A stretch of DNA of 17,072 nucleotides from Candidatus Nomurabacteria bacterium (GTDB lineage: Bacteria; Patescibacteriota; Minisyncoccia; Phycocordibacterales; SBAW01). The DNA is taken from the NCBI GenBank assembly GCA_943355135.1, contig CALREG010000013.1, positions 1 through 17,072 of the forward strand. The letters run 5' to 3'. Position numbers and translations under genes: made by a program. Numbering within the stretch: the first letter of the stretch is position 1; each line of letters begins with the position of its first letter. The notes under the pieces are model-generated. The model worked only from the letters and a program-made list of their open reading frames with translations. It was not told the origin of the DNA and made no database searches. This document shows, one piece after another, positions 7,168-15,469 of this stretch.

Positions 7168-7602
7168 ATGGACAAAATTCTCACTACATTCGGAGTTGAC
7201 TGGCACTTGCTGCTCATCAATGCAATAAACTTCGGCCTGCTGATGCTGGTCTTGTGGTACTTTTTGTATGAGCCGGTCATGCGCATGCTCGAAGAGCGCC
7301 GCCAAAGGGTGGCGCAGGGTGTGCGCGACGCAGAGGCCGCAGCGCAGAAGCTCGCCGATATAGAACACTCGCGCGCAGCTACGCTTGCTGCAGCAGGGAA
7401 GGAGGCTGACGCACTGGTCGCCGCGGCTCGTGCAATCGGGGCCGACAAGGAGCGCGAGCTCCTTGCCAAGGGCGAGGCTGCTGCCGCGACTATGTTGCGG
7501 GATGCTGAGGCTCAAGCGGCAGAGCTGAAGGCGCACTCGCTAGAGGAGAGCAAGCAAGAGGTCGCCAAACTCATTGTGTTGGGGATGGAGAAAATTAAAT
7601 AA
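7168..7602 (+). CDS. atpF: F1Fo ATP synthase subunit b
   Basis: Peripheral stalk subunit: one N-terminal helix (about residues 12-36, LLINAINFGLLMLVLWYFLYEPV) then a long charged, Ala-rich coiled coil (EERRQRVAQGVRDAEAAAQKLADIE...) that dimerises and joins Fo to F1. 144 aa, slightly short of the usual ~156. The residue pattern from FLYEPVMRMLEERR onward is typical of bacterial b. ATG 7168 was chosen over an in-frame TTG at 7150 because the latter lies in the arm of the upstream hairpin and adds an atypical N-terminus. atpH starts 1 nt after the stop. Confidence 0.95.
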   Translation: MDKILTTFGVDWHLLLINAINFGLLMLVLWYFLYEPVMRMLEERRQRVAQGVRDAEAAAQKLADIEHSRAATLAAAGKEADALVAAARAIGADKERELLAKGEAAAATMLRDAEAQAAELKAHSLEESKQEVAKLIVLGMEKIK

Positions 7603-7603
7603 C

Positions 7604-7846
7604 ATGATAGAAACCGATTACGCCAAGGCTCTATACTCGCTCAACCCAGACAAGTCACACTTGGCGTCGCTGCGCAACTTGCTTAAGCGTCGCGGACATG
7701 AAAAATTGCTCCCGCGGATATTTTCAGAATATAAAAAGTTGGTGCTCGCCGAAGAGCGCCGAGAGCGAACGGCAAAGATTACTCCTGAAGCCGAGCGCAC
7801 CAGAATTCTGCTCGAGCTCTACCGCAAGCTGATTCACACAAACTAA
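7604..7846 (+). CDS. atpH: Very short ATP synthase subunit delta-like protein
   Basis: Occupies the delta position between atpF and atpA, where the product normally ties subunit b to the top of the alpha/beta hexamer. Only 80 aa against about 175-180. The N-terminal DYAKALYSL resembles the usual YAxAL start. The segment [37 protein letters not shown] resembles the link region of full delta proteins, where the chain passes from the N-terminal domain towards the b-binding C-terminal domain. Most of the helical bundle and the C-terminal domain are missing. The reading frame is intact and is closely packed (1 nt after atpF, 1 nt before atpA), so it looks like a maintained short protein rather than debris. 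Assignment rests mostly on position and the partial motifs. Confidence 0.72.
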   Translation: MIETDYAKALYSLNPDKSHLASLRNLLKRRGHEKLLPRIFSEYKKLVLAEERRERTAKITPEAERTRILLELYRKLIHTN

Positions 7847-7847
7847 T

Positions 7848-9395
7848 ATGGCAAACTTCATCGAACAATTTAAAAAAGAGATAGAGGGCTTTAAGCCTAG
7901 TGATCGCCCTGCAAACACAGGTGTTGTGTTGCGTGTCGGTGACGGCGTGGCCGAGATAGAGGGTCTCGAGGGTGCAGTGATGTCAGAGATGGTGCGCTTT
8001 AATGTCGCCCACGGCAAAGCGCTTAAAGATGCTGTGCACACAACCGACGTCTTCGGCGTAATTTTGAACTTGGAAGAGGACTCTGTACGCGCCATCATCC
8101 TCGGCGATGTAGGCTTGGTGTCTGAGGGCATGACAGTCGTGCCGACCGGCGAGGTCCTGTCTATCGGTGTGGGCGATGCATTGCTCGGCCGTGTGGTGTC
8201 GCCGCTCGGCGCGCCGCTTGATGCCCAAGGTCCTATCAAAGCGGAGAAACAAAATCCGATTGAGCGCGAGGCATACGGTGTGATGGATCGCCAGTCGGTC
8301 AATCAGCCGCTCCACACGGGCATCAAAGCTATAGACTCGATGATCCCGATAGGCCGCGGCCAGCGCGAGCTCATCATCGGCGACCGCTACACGGGCAAAA
8401 CGACCGTCGCTATCGATACGATCCTCAACCAAAAAAGCGAGCCCAAGGAAAGCCGCCCAATCTGTATTTATGTTTCTATCGGGCAAAAAGAGTCGAAGAC
8501 TGCACGCCTCGTACAGCAACTCAAAGAGGCGGGCGCAATGGACTACACGATTGTGGTAGATGCAGGAGCCTCGGCTCCGGCGGCGTTGCAGTACCTCGCT
8601 CCGTTTGCGGGTGCGGCCATAGGCGAGTTCTTTATGGACTCTGGGCGCGACGCACTCATCATCTACGATGACCTCTCTAAGCACGCGGTGGCATATCGCC
8701 AGCTGTCGCTCCTGCTGCGCCGCCCACCAGGTCGCGAGGCGTACCCGGGCGACGTCTTCTATCTGCACTCGCGCTTGCTTGAGCGCGCGGCAAAACTCAA
8801 TAAAGAAAAGGGCGGCGGCTCACTGACCGCGCTTCCTATTATTGAAACTCAGGAGGGCGATGTGTCTGGCTATATTCCGACCAACGTCATCTCTATCACC
8901 GACGGGCAGATATTTTTGGAAACGGATCTCTTTAACAAAGGGATGCGCCCTGCTATCAACGCAGGTATCTCGGTGTCACGCGTGGGCTCCAGTGCACAAA
9001 CTAAAGCGATGAAAAAGGTTTCGGGCCGCATCAAGCTCGAGCTCGCACAGTTCCGTGAGTTGGAGGCGTTTATGCAGTTTGCACAGGACCTTGATGCCGA
9101 CACCAAAAAGCGCATCGACTCAGGCCAGCGCTTGATGGCAATATTGCGCCAGAAAAACGGTCAACCGTTGGCCTTTGAGCGCCAAGCAATAATCATCTAC
9201 TCAGCGGTCAACGGCTATCTTAAAAATGTCGCGGTAGACCGCGTGCCTGAGTATGAAGAGAAGCTCATTTCCTTCCTCGGCAAAGAAATCCCCGAGTCTA
9301 TTGCGCGCGCTAAGGAGATTGCGGTGCAGACCGAAGAAGAACTTAAGATACAGCTCAAGAAGTTTGAAGAGACGCACCCAGACCTGTTCGTATAA
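7848..9395 (+). CDS. atpA: F1Fo ATP synthase subunit alpha
   Basis: Non-catalytic nucleotide-binding subunit of the F1 hexamer. 515 aa, normal length. Walker A is G178-D-R-Y-T-G-K-T185; the [49 protein letters not shown] region and [19 protein letters not shown], with its arginine facing the beta-subunit catalytic site, are fully conserved. The N-terminal crown domain shows [18 protein letters not shown]. Directly preceded by atpH (1-nt gap) and followed by atpG after 7 nt. No ribosome binding site. The long antisense reading frames inside it are by-products of its GC-rich codon use. Confidence 0.99.
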   Translation: MANFIEQFKKEIEGFKPSDRPANTGVVLRVGDGVAEIEGLEGAVMSEMVRFNVAHGKALKDAVHTTDVFGVILNLEEDSVRAIILGDVGLVSEGMTVVPTGEVLSIGVGDALLGRVVSPLGAPLDAQGPIKAEKQNPIEREAYGVMDRQSVNQPLHTGIKAIDSMIPIGRGQRELIIGDRYTGKTTVAIDTILNQKSEPKESRPICIYVSIGQKESKTARLVQQLKEAGAMDYTIVVDAGASAPAALQYLAPFAGAAIGEFFMDSGRDALIIYDDLSKHAVAYRQLSLLLRRPPGREAYPGDVFYLHSRLLERAAKLNKEKGGGSLTALPIIETQEGDVSGYIPTNVISITDGQIFLETDLFNKGMRPAINAGISVSRVGSSAQTKAMKKVSGRIKLELAQFRELEAFMQFAQDLDADTKKRIDSGQRLMAILRQKNGQPLAFERQAIIIYSAVNGYLKNVAVDRVPEYEEKLISFLGKEIPESIARAKEIAVQTEEELKIQLKKFEETHPDLFV

Positions 9396-9402
9396 AAACT
9401 GT

Positions 9403-11707
<2,305 letters not shown>

Positions 11708-11709
11708 GA

Positions 11710-11748
11710 TGAGGTCTCTCCTCGGCTTTTAGCGGAGGTGAGTCCTCA
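11710..11748 (+). other. Imperfect hairpin between atpD and atpC
   Basis: TGAGG (11710-11714) pairs with CCTCA (11744-11748), CTC with GAG (11716-11718/11740-11742), CCTC with GAGG (11720-11723/11735-11738) and GC with GC (11725-11726/11732-11733) around a TTTTA loop. The three mismatches (T/T, T/T, G/G) separate the helical blocks. There is no T-run, so it is not a standard terminator; an mRNA stability or processing element is possible. Confidence 0.6.
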
Positions 11749-11762
11749 GCCGTAATAAAAAT

Positions 11763-11999
11763 ATGCATCTAGTAATCGCAAAAGTTGATGAGGTCCTCTT
11801 TGAGGGCGAGGCGTACAGTCTCACCATTCCTGCCACCGCGGGCGAGATGACCGTGCTCGGACACCACGAGCCGCTCATCACCACGCTCAAGGCAGGGGAG
11901 GCTCGTGTGCACCTTGCGGCGGGCGACAATCCTAAACTATTTGCCATTTCGGGCGGCGTGCTCGAAGTCCGCGCCGACGGAGCCACCGTTATTTTGTAA
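11763..11999 (+). CDS. atpC: F1Fo ATP synthase subunit epsilon, N-terminal domain only
   Basis: Rotor foot subunit that links gamma to the c ring. Visible family marks are FEGEAYSLTIPATAGEMTVLGHHEPLITTLKAGEARV and the later FAISGGVLEV strands. 78 aa against about 130-140: the protein ends at the last beta strands of the N-terminal sandwich (GVLEVRADGATVIL) and the two-helix C-terminal domain is absent. That domain is the part that can extend up into F1 and block ATP hydrolysis, so epsilon-type inhibition is not expected here. The last gene of the operon, 55 nt after atpD; no ribosome binding site. Confidence 0.95.
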   Translation: MHLVIAKVDEVLFEGEAYSLTIPATAGEMTVLGHHEPLITTLKAGEARVHLAAGDNPKLFAISGGVLEVRADGATVIL

Positions 12000-12024
12000 A
12001 AACGAACCCACACATTCTTCATAA

Positions 12025-12057
12025 GTGCTTCATCCTAATTATGAAAGGATGAAGTAT
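12025..12057 (+). promoter_or_regulatory. Hairpin covering the ribosome binding site of the ice-binding-like gene
   Basis: CTTCATCC (12028-12035) is a perfect inverted repeat of GGATGAAG (12047-12054). The stem can extend by G-U, U-A and G-U pairs to 12025/12057, directly before ATG 12058. The loop is 11 nt. The AAAGGA site (12044-12049) is half in the loop and half in the stem. It could act as a translational switch, or the repeat could be a DNA operator. Confidence 0.5.
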
Positions 12058-13086
12058 ATGAAGATATTTAATAAGGTCGCGGTCTTTGGATTGGCACTTT
12101 TTTTGGCGTTAGTTGTGTCTAATGTGGCTTTGGCCGCAACGGCAGTACAACTAGGAACTGCCGACAGCTTTGCAGTGCTCGGCGCTTCTACCGTTACTAA
12201 CACTGGCTCTACGGTGGTTAACGGAGGTTTGGGTTTAAGTCCGGGCACTTCGGTCACAGGATTTCCGCCGGGGATGGTCAACGGTACACAGCACATAACC
12301 AATGCCACAGCGGCTCAGGCTCAGGCGGACTTGGTCACGGCTTATAATGCAGCCAGCGGACAAACAGTGGGAGTTACGATGGTGTCTGGCGATCTAGGTG
12401 GCCAGACGTTGTTGCCGGGCCTCTACAAATCGGCCTCGGCAGTGGGCCTTACAGGTACGCTGACATTGAACGGACAAGGCAATCAGGATTCGGTATTTAT
12501 ATTCCAAGTAGGGTCTGCTTTGACCACTGCCTCAGCAAGCAGGGTCAATCTGATCAATGGGGCTCAAGCTTGCAATGTGTTTTGGCAAATAGGTTCATCA
12601 GCCACCCTTGGGACAAACTCTACTTTTGTCGGTACGATTTTGGCGCTGGCCTCAGTCACGGTAAACACCGGCGCATCGGTCAGTGGCAGAGTGTTGGCTC
12701 GCACTGGTGCAGTAACCTTGGACACCAGCCCTATTAGTAGGCCGACCTGCGCGGCTCCGGCTGTTGTGTCAGTGCCAGTTACTCCAACTTCGACACCTAT
12801 TATATTTGTATCAGCTACTTCTACTCCAATAGTCGTGCCGCCGATAATAGCACCGACGACAATCGTGCCTATGGTGCTTGTATCTCCAGTGCCGACCGTA
12901 GTGCCATTAGCTGTAGCACCAGCAGTTGTACCGCTAGTAGTGGTCGCTCCTACGACAGTGTCATTAGCAACCTTGCCGAACACGGGGATAGGATTTGCCA
13001 ACGAACTCCCGCTGTATGCAGTTCTATTTGTCATAGTATCGGCGCCACTTGCCATGTATCTGATTGGGAGGAGGGAGTATCAGTAG
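12058..13086 (+). CDS. Ice-binding-like (DUF3494) surface protein with LPNTG sortase anchor
   Basis: 342 aa secreted protein. A signal peptide covers residues 1-27 (hydrophobic core, ending NVALA before ATAVQL). Residues ~28-235 match the ice-binding-like DUF3494 family: LGTADSFAVLGASTVTNTG, then GGLGLSPGTSVTGFPPG, then AQAQADLVTAYNAASGQ, DLGGQTLLPGLYKS and VFWQIGSSATLGTNSTFVGTILA. A Pro/Val/Thr-rich linker of about 70 residues follows. The C-terminus has L306-P-N-T-G310, a hydrophobic helix (LYAVLFVIVSAPLAMYLI) and a basic tail GRREYQ, which is a complete sortase sorting signal. The family includes ice-binding proteins and cell-surface adhesins; ice binding itself cannot be read from the sequence. 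Start ATG 12058 is preceded by AAAGGA, with other in-frame starts at 12049 and GTG 12025. A strong terminator follows 9 nt after the stop. Confidence 0.9.
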   Translation: MKIFNKVAVFGLALFLALVVSNVALAATAVQLGTADSFAVLGASTVTNTGSTVVNGGLGLSPGTSVTGFPPGMVNGTQHITNATAAQAQADLVTAYNAASGQTVGVTMVSGDLGGQTLLPGLYKSASAVGLTGTLTLNGQGNQDSVFIFQVGSALTTASASRVNLINGAQACNVFWQIGSSATLGTNSTFVGTILALASVTVNTGASVSGRVLARTGAVTLDTSPISRPTCAAPAVVSVPVTPTSTPIIFVSATSTPIVVPPIIAPTTIVPMVLVSPVPTVVPLAVAPAVVPLVVVAPTTVSLATLPNTGIGFANELPLYAVLFVIVSAPLAMYLIGRREYQ

Positions 13087-13095
13087 CTAAAATTA

Positions 13096-13138
13096 CAAAT
13101 AAAAAAGCCGCTCCGAGTTGGAGCGGCTTTTTTATTTG
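13096..13138. terminator. 19-bp bidirectional terminator
   Basis: CAAATAAAAAAGCCGCTCC (13096-13114) is the perfect inverted repeat of 13120-13138, with loop GAGTT. Each strand ends in a T-run after a GC-rich stem, so it stops the ice-binding-like gene on the plus strand and the tRNA on the minus strand. Confidence 0.95.
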
Positions 13139-13211
13139 TGGACCCGACCGGGATCGAACCGGTTACCTCTTCCATGCCATGGAAGCGCTCTACCAAGTGA
13201 GCTACGGGCCC
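13139..13211 (-). tRNA. tRNA-Ala (anticodon GGC)
   Basis: Reading the minus strand, the 73 bases fold as a full cloverleaf. The acceptor is GGGCCCG/CGGGTCC with one G-U pair, the D stem GCTC/GAGC, the anticodon stem CTTCC/GGAAG with loop ATGGCAT, the variable loop AGGTA, the T stem ACCGG/CCGGT with loop TTCGATC, and the discriminator is A73. Anticodon GGC reads alanine GCC/GCU codons. The 3' CCA is not encoded (the next bases are CAA), so it must be added after transcription. The bidirectional terminator begins at the very next base. Confidence 0.97.
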
Positions 13212-13227
13212 TCTTCAGACGCCTATG

Positions 13228-13233
13228 GTTATA
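13228..13233 (-). promoter_or_regulatory. Candidate -10 box of the tRNA-Ala gene
   Basis: TATAAC on the minus strand lies about 16 nt before the mature tRNA 5' end, in an AT-rich stretch. No clear -35 box was found. Confidence 0.35.
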
Positions 13234-13281
13234 TCATTTTTTATTCGTAATAAAAAGTCGTGCACAGCATATTTTTTAATG

Positions 13282-13287
13282 TAGAAT
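13282..13287 (+). promoter_or_regulatory. Candidate -10 box of gene 13325
   Basis: TAGAAT lies 37 nt before ATG 13325, which leaves a leader of about 30 nt that includes the strong ribosome binding site. A -35 box is not evident. Confidence 0.35.
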
Positions 13288-13310
13288 GGGTGAGGAAGCA
13301 GAAAACAGGT

Positions 13311-13318
13311 AGGGGAGG
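13311..13318 (+). promoter_or_regulatory. Strong ribosome binding site of gene 13325
   Basis: AGGGGAGG ends 6 nt before the ATG at 13325. This is the best Shine-Dalgarno sequence in the window and fixes the start. Confidence 0.75.
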
Positions 13319-13324
13319 ATACGC

Positions 13325-13624
13325 ATGCGTACGACAGCCATACTTGCCGCGGCGTTTCTGGCCGTATCGACACTTCCTGTCGCGACAGCAGTAACCTGCA
13401 ATCTCGACGGAAGTCTGCAGACTCTCGATCGGAAGCGCGCCGTGTTTATCGAGCTGATGGGCATGCCGGATAACCCGAGAGTTATTCCAAGCGCTCATGC
13501 ACTCGGAGACGCCTTCGGCGCTTACCACAACTGCCTAAGTTTTTGGACACCAGCCATCGCTACGATTATGCAGCTCTCGCCACAACAGCGGGCAGCCGCA
13601 CACGCACGACGAGCGCCGCACTAG
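13325..13624 (+). CDS. Small secreted protein with two cysteines, unknown function
   Basis: 99 aa. Residues 1-22 form a signal peptide (MRTTAILAAAFLAVSTLPVATA), leaving a mature protein of about 77 residues with two cysteines, C25 and C70, that could form a disulfide outside the membrane. The mature part is mixed polar/helical and ends in a basic Ala/Arg/His tail. I do not recognise the family. Start is set by the adjacent ribosome binding site. It stands alone with its own promoter-like box and a terminator whose stem begins inside the coding region and whose loop includes part of the stop codon. Confidence 0.75.
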   Translation: MRTTAILAAAFLAVSTLPVATAVTCNLDGSLQTLDRKRAVFIELMGMPDNPRVIPSAHALGDAFGAYHNCLSFWTPAIATIMQLSPQQRAAAHARRAPH

Positions 13625-13636
13625 CGGCGCTTTTTT
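13612..13636 (+). terminator. Intrinsic terminator overlapping the stop of gene 13325
   Basis: AGCGCCGC (13612-13619) pairs perfectly with GCGGCGCT (13624-13631), loop ACTA, then a T-run (13631-13636). The TAG stop of the gene straddles the loop and the 3' arm. Confidence 0.92.
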
Positions 13637-13639
13637 AAT

Positions 13640-13666
13640 TTGGCAATAAAATAGCAGTGCTACAAT
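13640..13666 (+). promoter_or_regulatory. Extended -10 promoter of gene 13677
   Basis: TTGGCA (13640-13645), a 15-bp spacer, then TGC-TACAAT (13658-13666), with the ATG 10 nt after the box. The -10 is close to consensus and carries the TGn extension; the spacer is short. Near-leaderless initiation is expected. Confidence 0.6.
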
Positions 13667-13676
13667 AAATGTATAT

Positions 13677-14834
13677 ATGGCAGGGGAGTTCCTCTATTTT
13701 GCAATTTATGTAGTGCAACAGTTGGGCGTGATGCTCGGCGTCGGAGCGCAGACCGTGCTTTTGTGCACCCACCTTGTCGCGGTGCATCATGGCGAGGTCG
13801 AGTCGCGACACATCAACTATGCTCATGCGGCACGCTTTGCGCTTGGGGTGGGGATTTTGTTGATGGTCATTTCTGGCTTGGTCGCGGTCGCGGTGCACTC
13901 GTTCAGCGGAGAGCTTGAGGTGCTTTTGGCACCCGCATTTCTTTTTAAATGGTTTTTGATTGCTTGTTTGATTATATTCCTCTTGATACAACCCAAGGTC
14001 GCCTCGTGGAGTGGCACATTTTTTGCGTTTAGTGGCGGGAGTTGGTTTGCGCTTTTTTTGGTGCACTCGCTCGGACCGGTGACCTCATGGAGCACCTTGT
14101 GGGTGCTGTATGTCCTATGGAGTATCTTTTTTGCACTCGTGTGGGCGTGCTTTGTGGCCGTGATGAAGTGGAACACACTTAAACCTGAAGGGGTGCCCAT
14201 TGCGGTTATGGTCGCGCCCAGAGTGATTATAAAAGAAGTGCCTAAGGTTGTTATAGTGCCGCCGCCAGTCGTTGTGGCTGCACCACCACCTATACCAAAA
14301 CCGGTACCTCCACCCCCGCCACCTCCTGTAGTAGTGGTGCCTCTTCCTGCGCCTGTAGCACCTAAGCCTATTGTTATTACTGTTCAACCATCAGTCCCAA
14401 CTGTTTCTTTGTGGAAGCGGATATATGTATGGATTGTCGGTTCCAAGCCCCAGCCTGTGGCAACGCTTCCTCCTCCACCAGCACCAATCGTCATTGCCCC
14501 AGCGCCATCTCCTGCGCCACAACCAGTTGTAGTGGCCACGCCTCCGCCGCCACCTGCTCCAAAAGTAATAATTACACCGCCTCCTGCGCCGCTTCCTGTC
14601 GTGGTGCCGCTTTCTTTGTCAGTGCCAAAGACTGTGGCTCCAGTTGCGACAGTTCCTCCAGTGGCAAAGCCCGCAGCACCAACTAAAACAACTCCAGCTG
14701 CAACACCTCATCCAAGTATGCTGCAAGAGGTGATAGACCACTTCCTCGTGCCCGCGTTGCGCATCATGCCGCAGCGTGTTGAGGACGTCGGCAAACAAAA
14801 CCGTCCGCCGGTGGTAAAGTTAAGCGACGAATAA
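13677..14834 (+). CDS. Five-helix membrane protein with long proline-rich tail
   Basis: 385 aa, family not recognised. The N-terminal ~165 residues hold five membrane helices (about 6-33, 51-74, 83-104, 113-131, 137-163). Several histidines lie in or near them (H32, H37, H38, H45, H50, H74, H130), a pattern that would allow heme or metal binding but does not prove it. Residues ~172-345 are a low-complexity tail of Pro, Val and Ala with runs of up to eight prolines, broken once by a basic/aromatic stretch SLWKRIYVWIVGSKPQ. The last ~35 residues return to normal composition (MLQEVIDHFLVPALRIMPQRVEDV...), perhaps a small contact helix. The flavoprotein gene starts 4 nt after its stop, so the two are co-transcribed. 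The tail resembles wall-spanning or TonB-like spacers only in composition. Confidence 0.85.
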   Translation: MAGEFLYFAIYVVQQLGVMLGVGAQTVLLCTHLVAVHHGEVESRHINYAHAARFALGVGILLMVISGLVAVAVHSFSGELEVLLAPAFLFKWFLIACLIIFLLIQPKVASWSGTFFAFSGGSWFALFLVHSLGPVTSWSTLWVLYVLWSIFFALVWACFVAVMKWNTLKPEGVPIAVMVAPRVIIKEVPKVVIVPPPVVVAAPPPIPKPVPPPPPPPVVVVPLPAPVAPKPIVITVQPSVPTVSLWKRIYVWIVGSKPQPVATLPPPPAPIVIAPAPSPAPQPVVVATPPPPPAPKVIITPPPAPLPVVVPLSLSVPKTVAPVATVPPVAKPAAPTKTTPAATPHPSMLQEVIDHFLVPALRIMPQRVEDVGKQNRPPVVKLSDE

Positions 14835-14838
14835 TTTT

Positions 14839-15453
14839 ATGGGATTTTTTAGCGATACGCGTCCAAAAAAAATTGTGGTGTTGCTTGGGCATCCCAACAA
14901 AAATCCAACACTGTCGAGTGAGCTTTCGGTGATATATGAGGCTGCAGCCAAAGCTGCTGGACACGAGGTCAAACGCTTTGTGCTCGCTGACATGCACTTT
15001 GACCCAATCTTGCATCAGGGATACAAAGCCATACAAGCGCTCGAGCCCGACTTACAGCAGCTACAAGAGGCTATTAAGTGGGCTGAGCACTTTGTTGTCA
15101 TCTATCCCAACTGGTGGCACAGCATGCCGGCTCTGCTGAAAGGGCTTTTTGATCGGATGTGGCTACCGGGATTTGCGTTTAATATGCGCAAAAATAAAGC
15201 AGGCAAGCAGACCATCGGCTGGCACAAACGGCTCAAGGGCAAAACCGCGCGGGTTATTGTGCTTTCGGGTACGCATCCGCTCCTCATTCCGCTATTTTTT
15301 GGCGAATACACGAACGATATTAAAAAGGCGATACTCTGGTTTGCAGGTTTTAGTGTCAAAGTGACAAAGCTCGGCCCCACCGACCAAGCGCCCGAATGGA
15401 AGAAAAACGAGTGGCGCAAAAAGATAGCATGGCTGGCAAAAAGAGGAGAGTAA
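14839..15453 (+). CDS. Flavodoxin-fold NAD(P)H:quinone oxidoreductase-like protein
   Basis: 204 aa with the features of the Flavodoxin_2 group (NQO1/MdaB/YheR-type FMN- or FAD-dependent NAD(P)H:quinone reductases). An early beta strand and phosphate-binding turn are seen in KKIVVLLGHPNKNPTLSSEL. The family hallmark is in VVIYPNWWHSMPALLKGLFDRMWLPGFAFNM (about residues 86-117), and a later strand reads ARVIVLSGTHP. Such enzymes pass two electrons from NAD(P)H to quinones in the cytosol or at the membrane face. It follows the five-helix protein by 4 nt and sits within 12 kb of a quinol oxidase, so feeding electrons into the quinone pool is possible but not demonstrated. No ribosome binding site. 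Substrate within the family is uncertain. Confidence 0.85.
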   Translation: MGFFSDTRPKKIVVLLGHPNKNPTLSSELSVIYEAAAKAAGHEVKRFVLADMHFDPILHQGYKAIQALEPDLQQLQEAIKWAEHFVVIYPNWWHSMPALLKGLFDRMWLPGFAFNMRKNKAGKQTIGWHKRLKGKTARVIVLSGTHPLLIPLFFGEYTNDIKKAILWFAGFSVKVTKLGPTDQAPEWKKNEWRKKIAWLAKRGE

Positions 15454-15455
15454 GG

Positions 15456-15461
15456 TATATT
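15456..15461 (+). promoter_or_regulatory. Candidate -10 box of ychF
   Basis: TATATT lies 8 nt before the ychF ATG and 2 nt after the previous stop, the near-leaderless layout seen elsewhere in the window. ychF could also be read from the upstream transcript. Confidence 0.4.
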
Positions 15462-15469
15462 CATTTCAC

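Noticed and set aside
7983..8768. 261-codon open frame on the minus strand inside atpA
   Set aside because: Antisense to a highly conserved gene. The product is rich in Arg/His/Cys with no domain pattern, typical of a shadow of GC-rich codon use.
14115..14387. Minus-strand frame opposite the proline-rich region
   Set aside because: Its Arg/His/Asn/Trp-rich low-complexity product is the complement of the proline codons on the plus strand.
14250..14710. Tandem DNA repeat or CRISPR-like array in the CCTCCACCA-rich stretch
   Set aside because: The repetition follows proline codons in the open frame, with irregular spacing and no constant repeat-spacer pattern.
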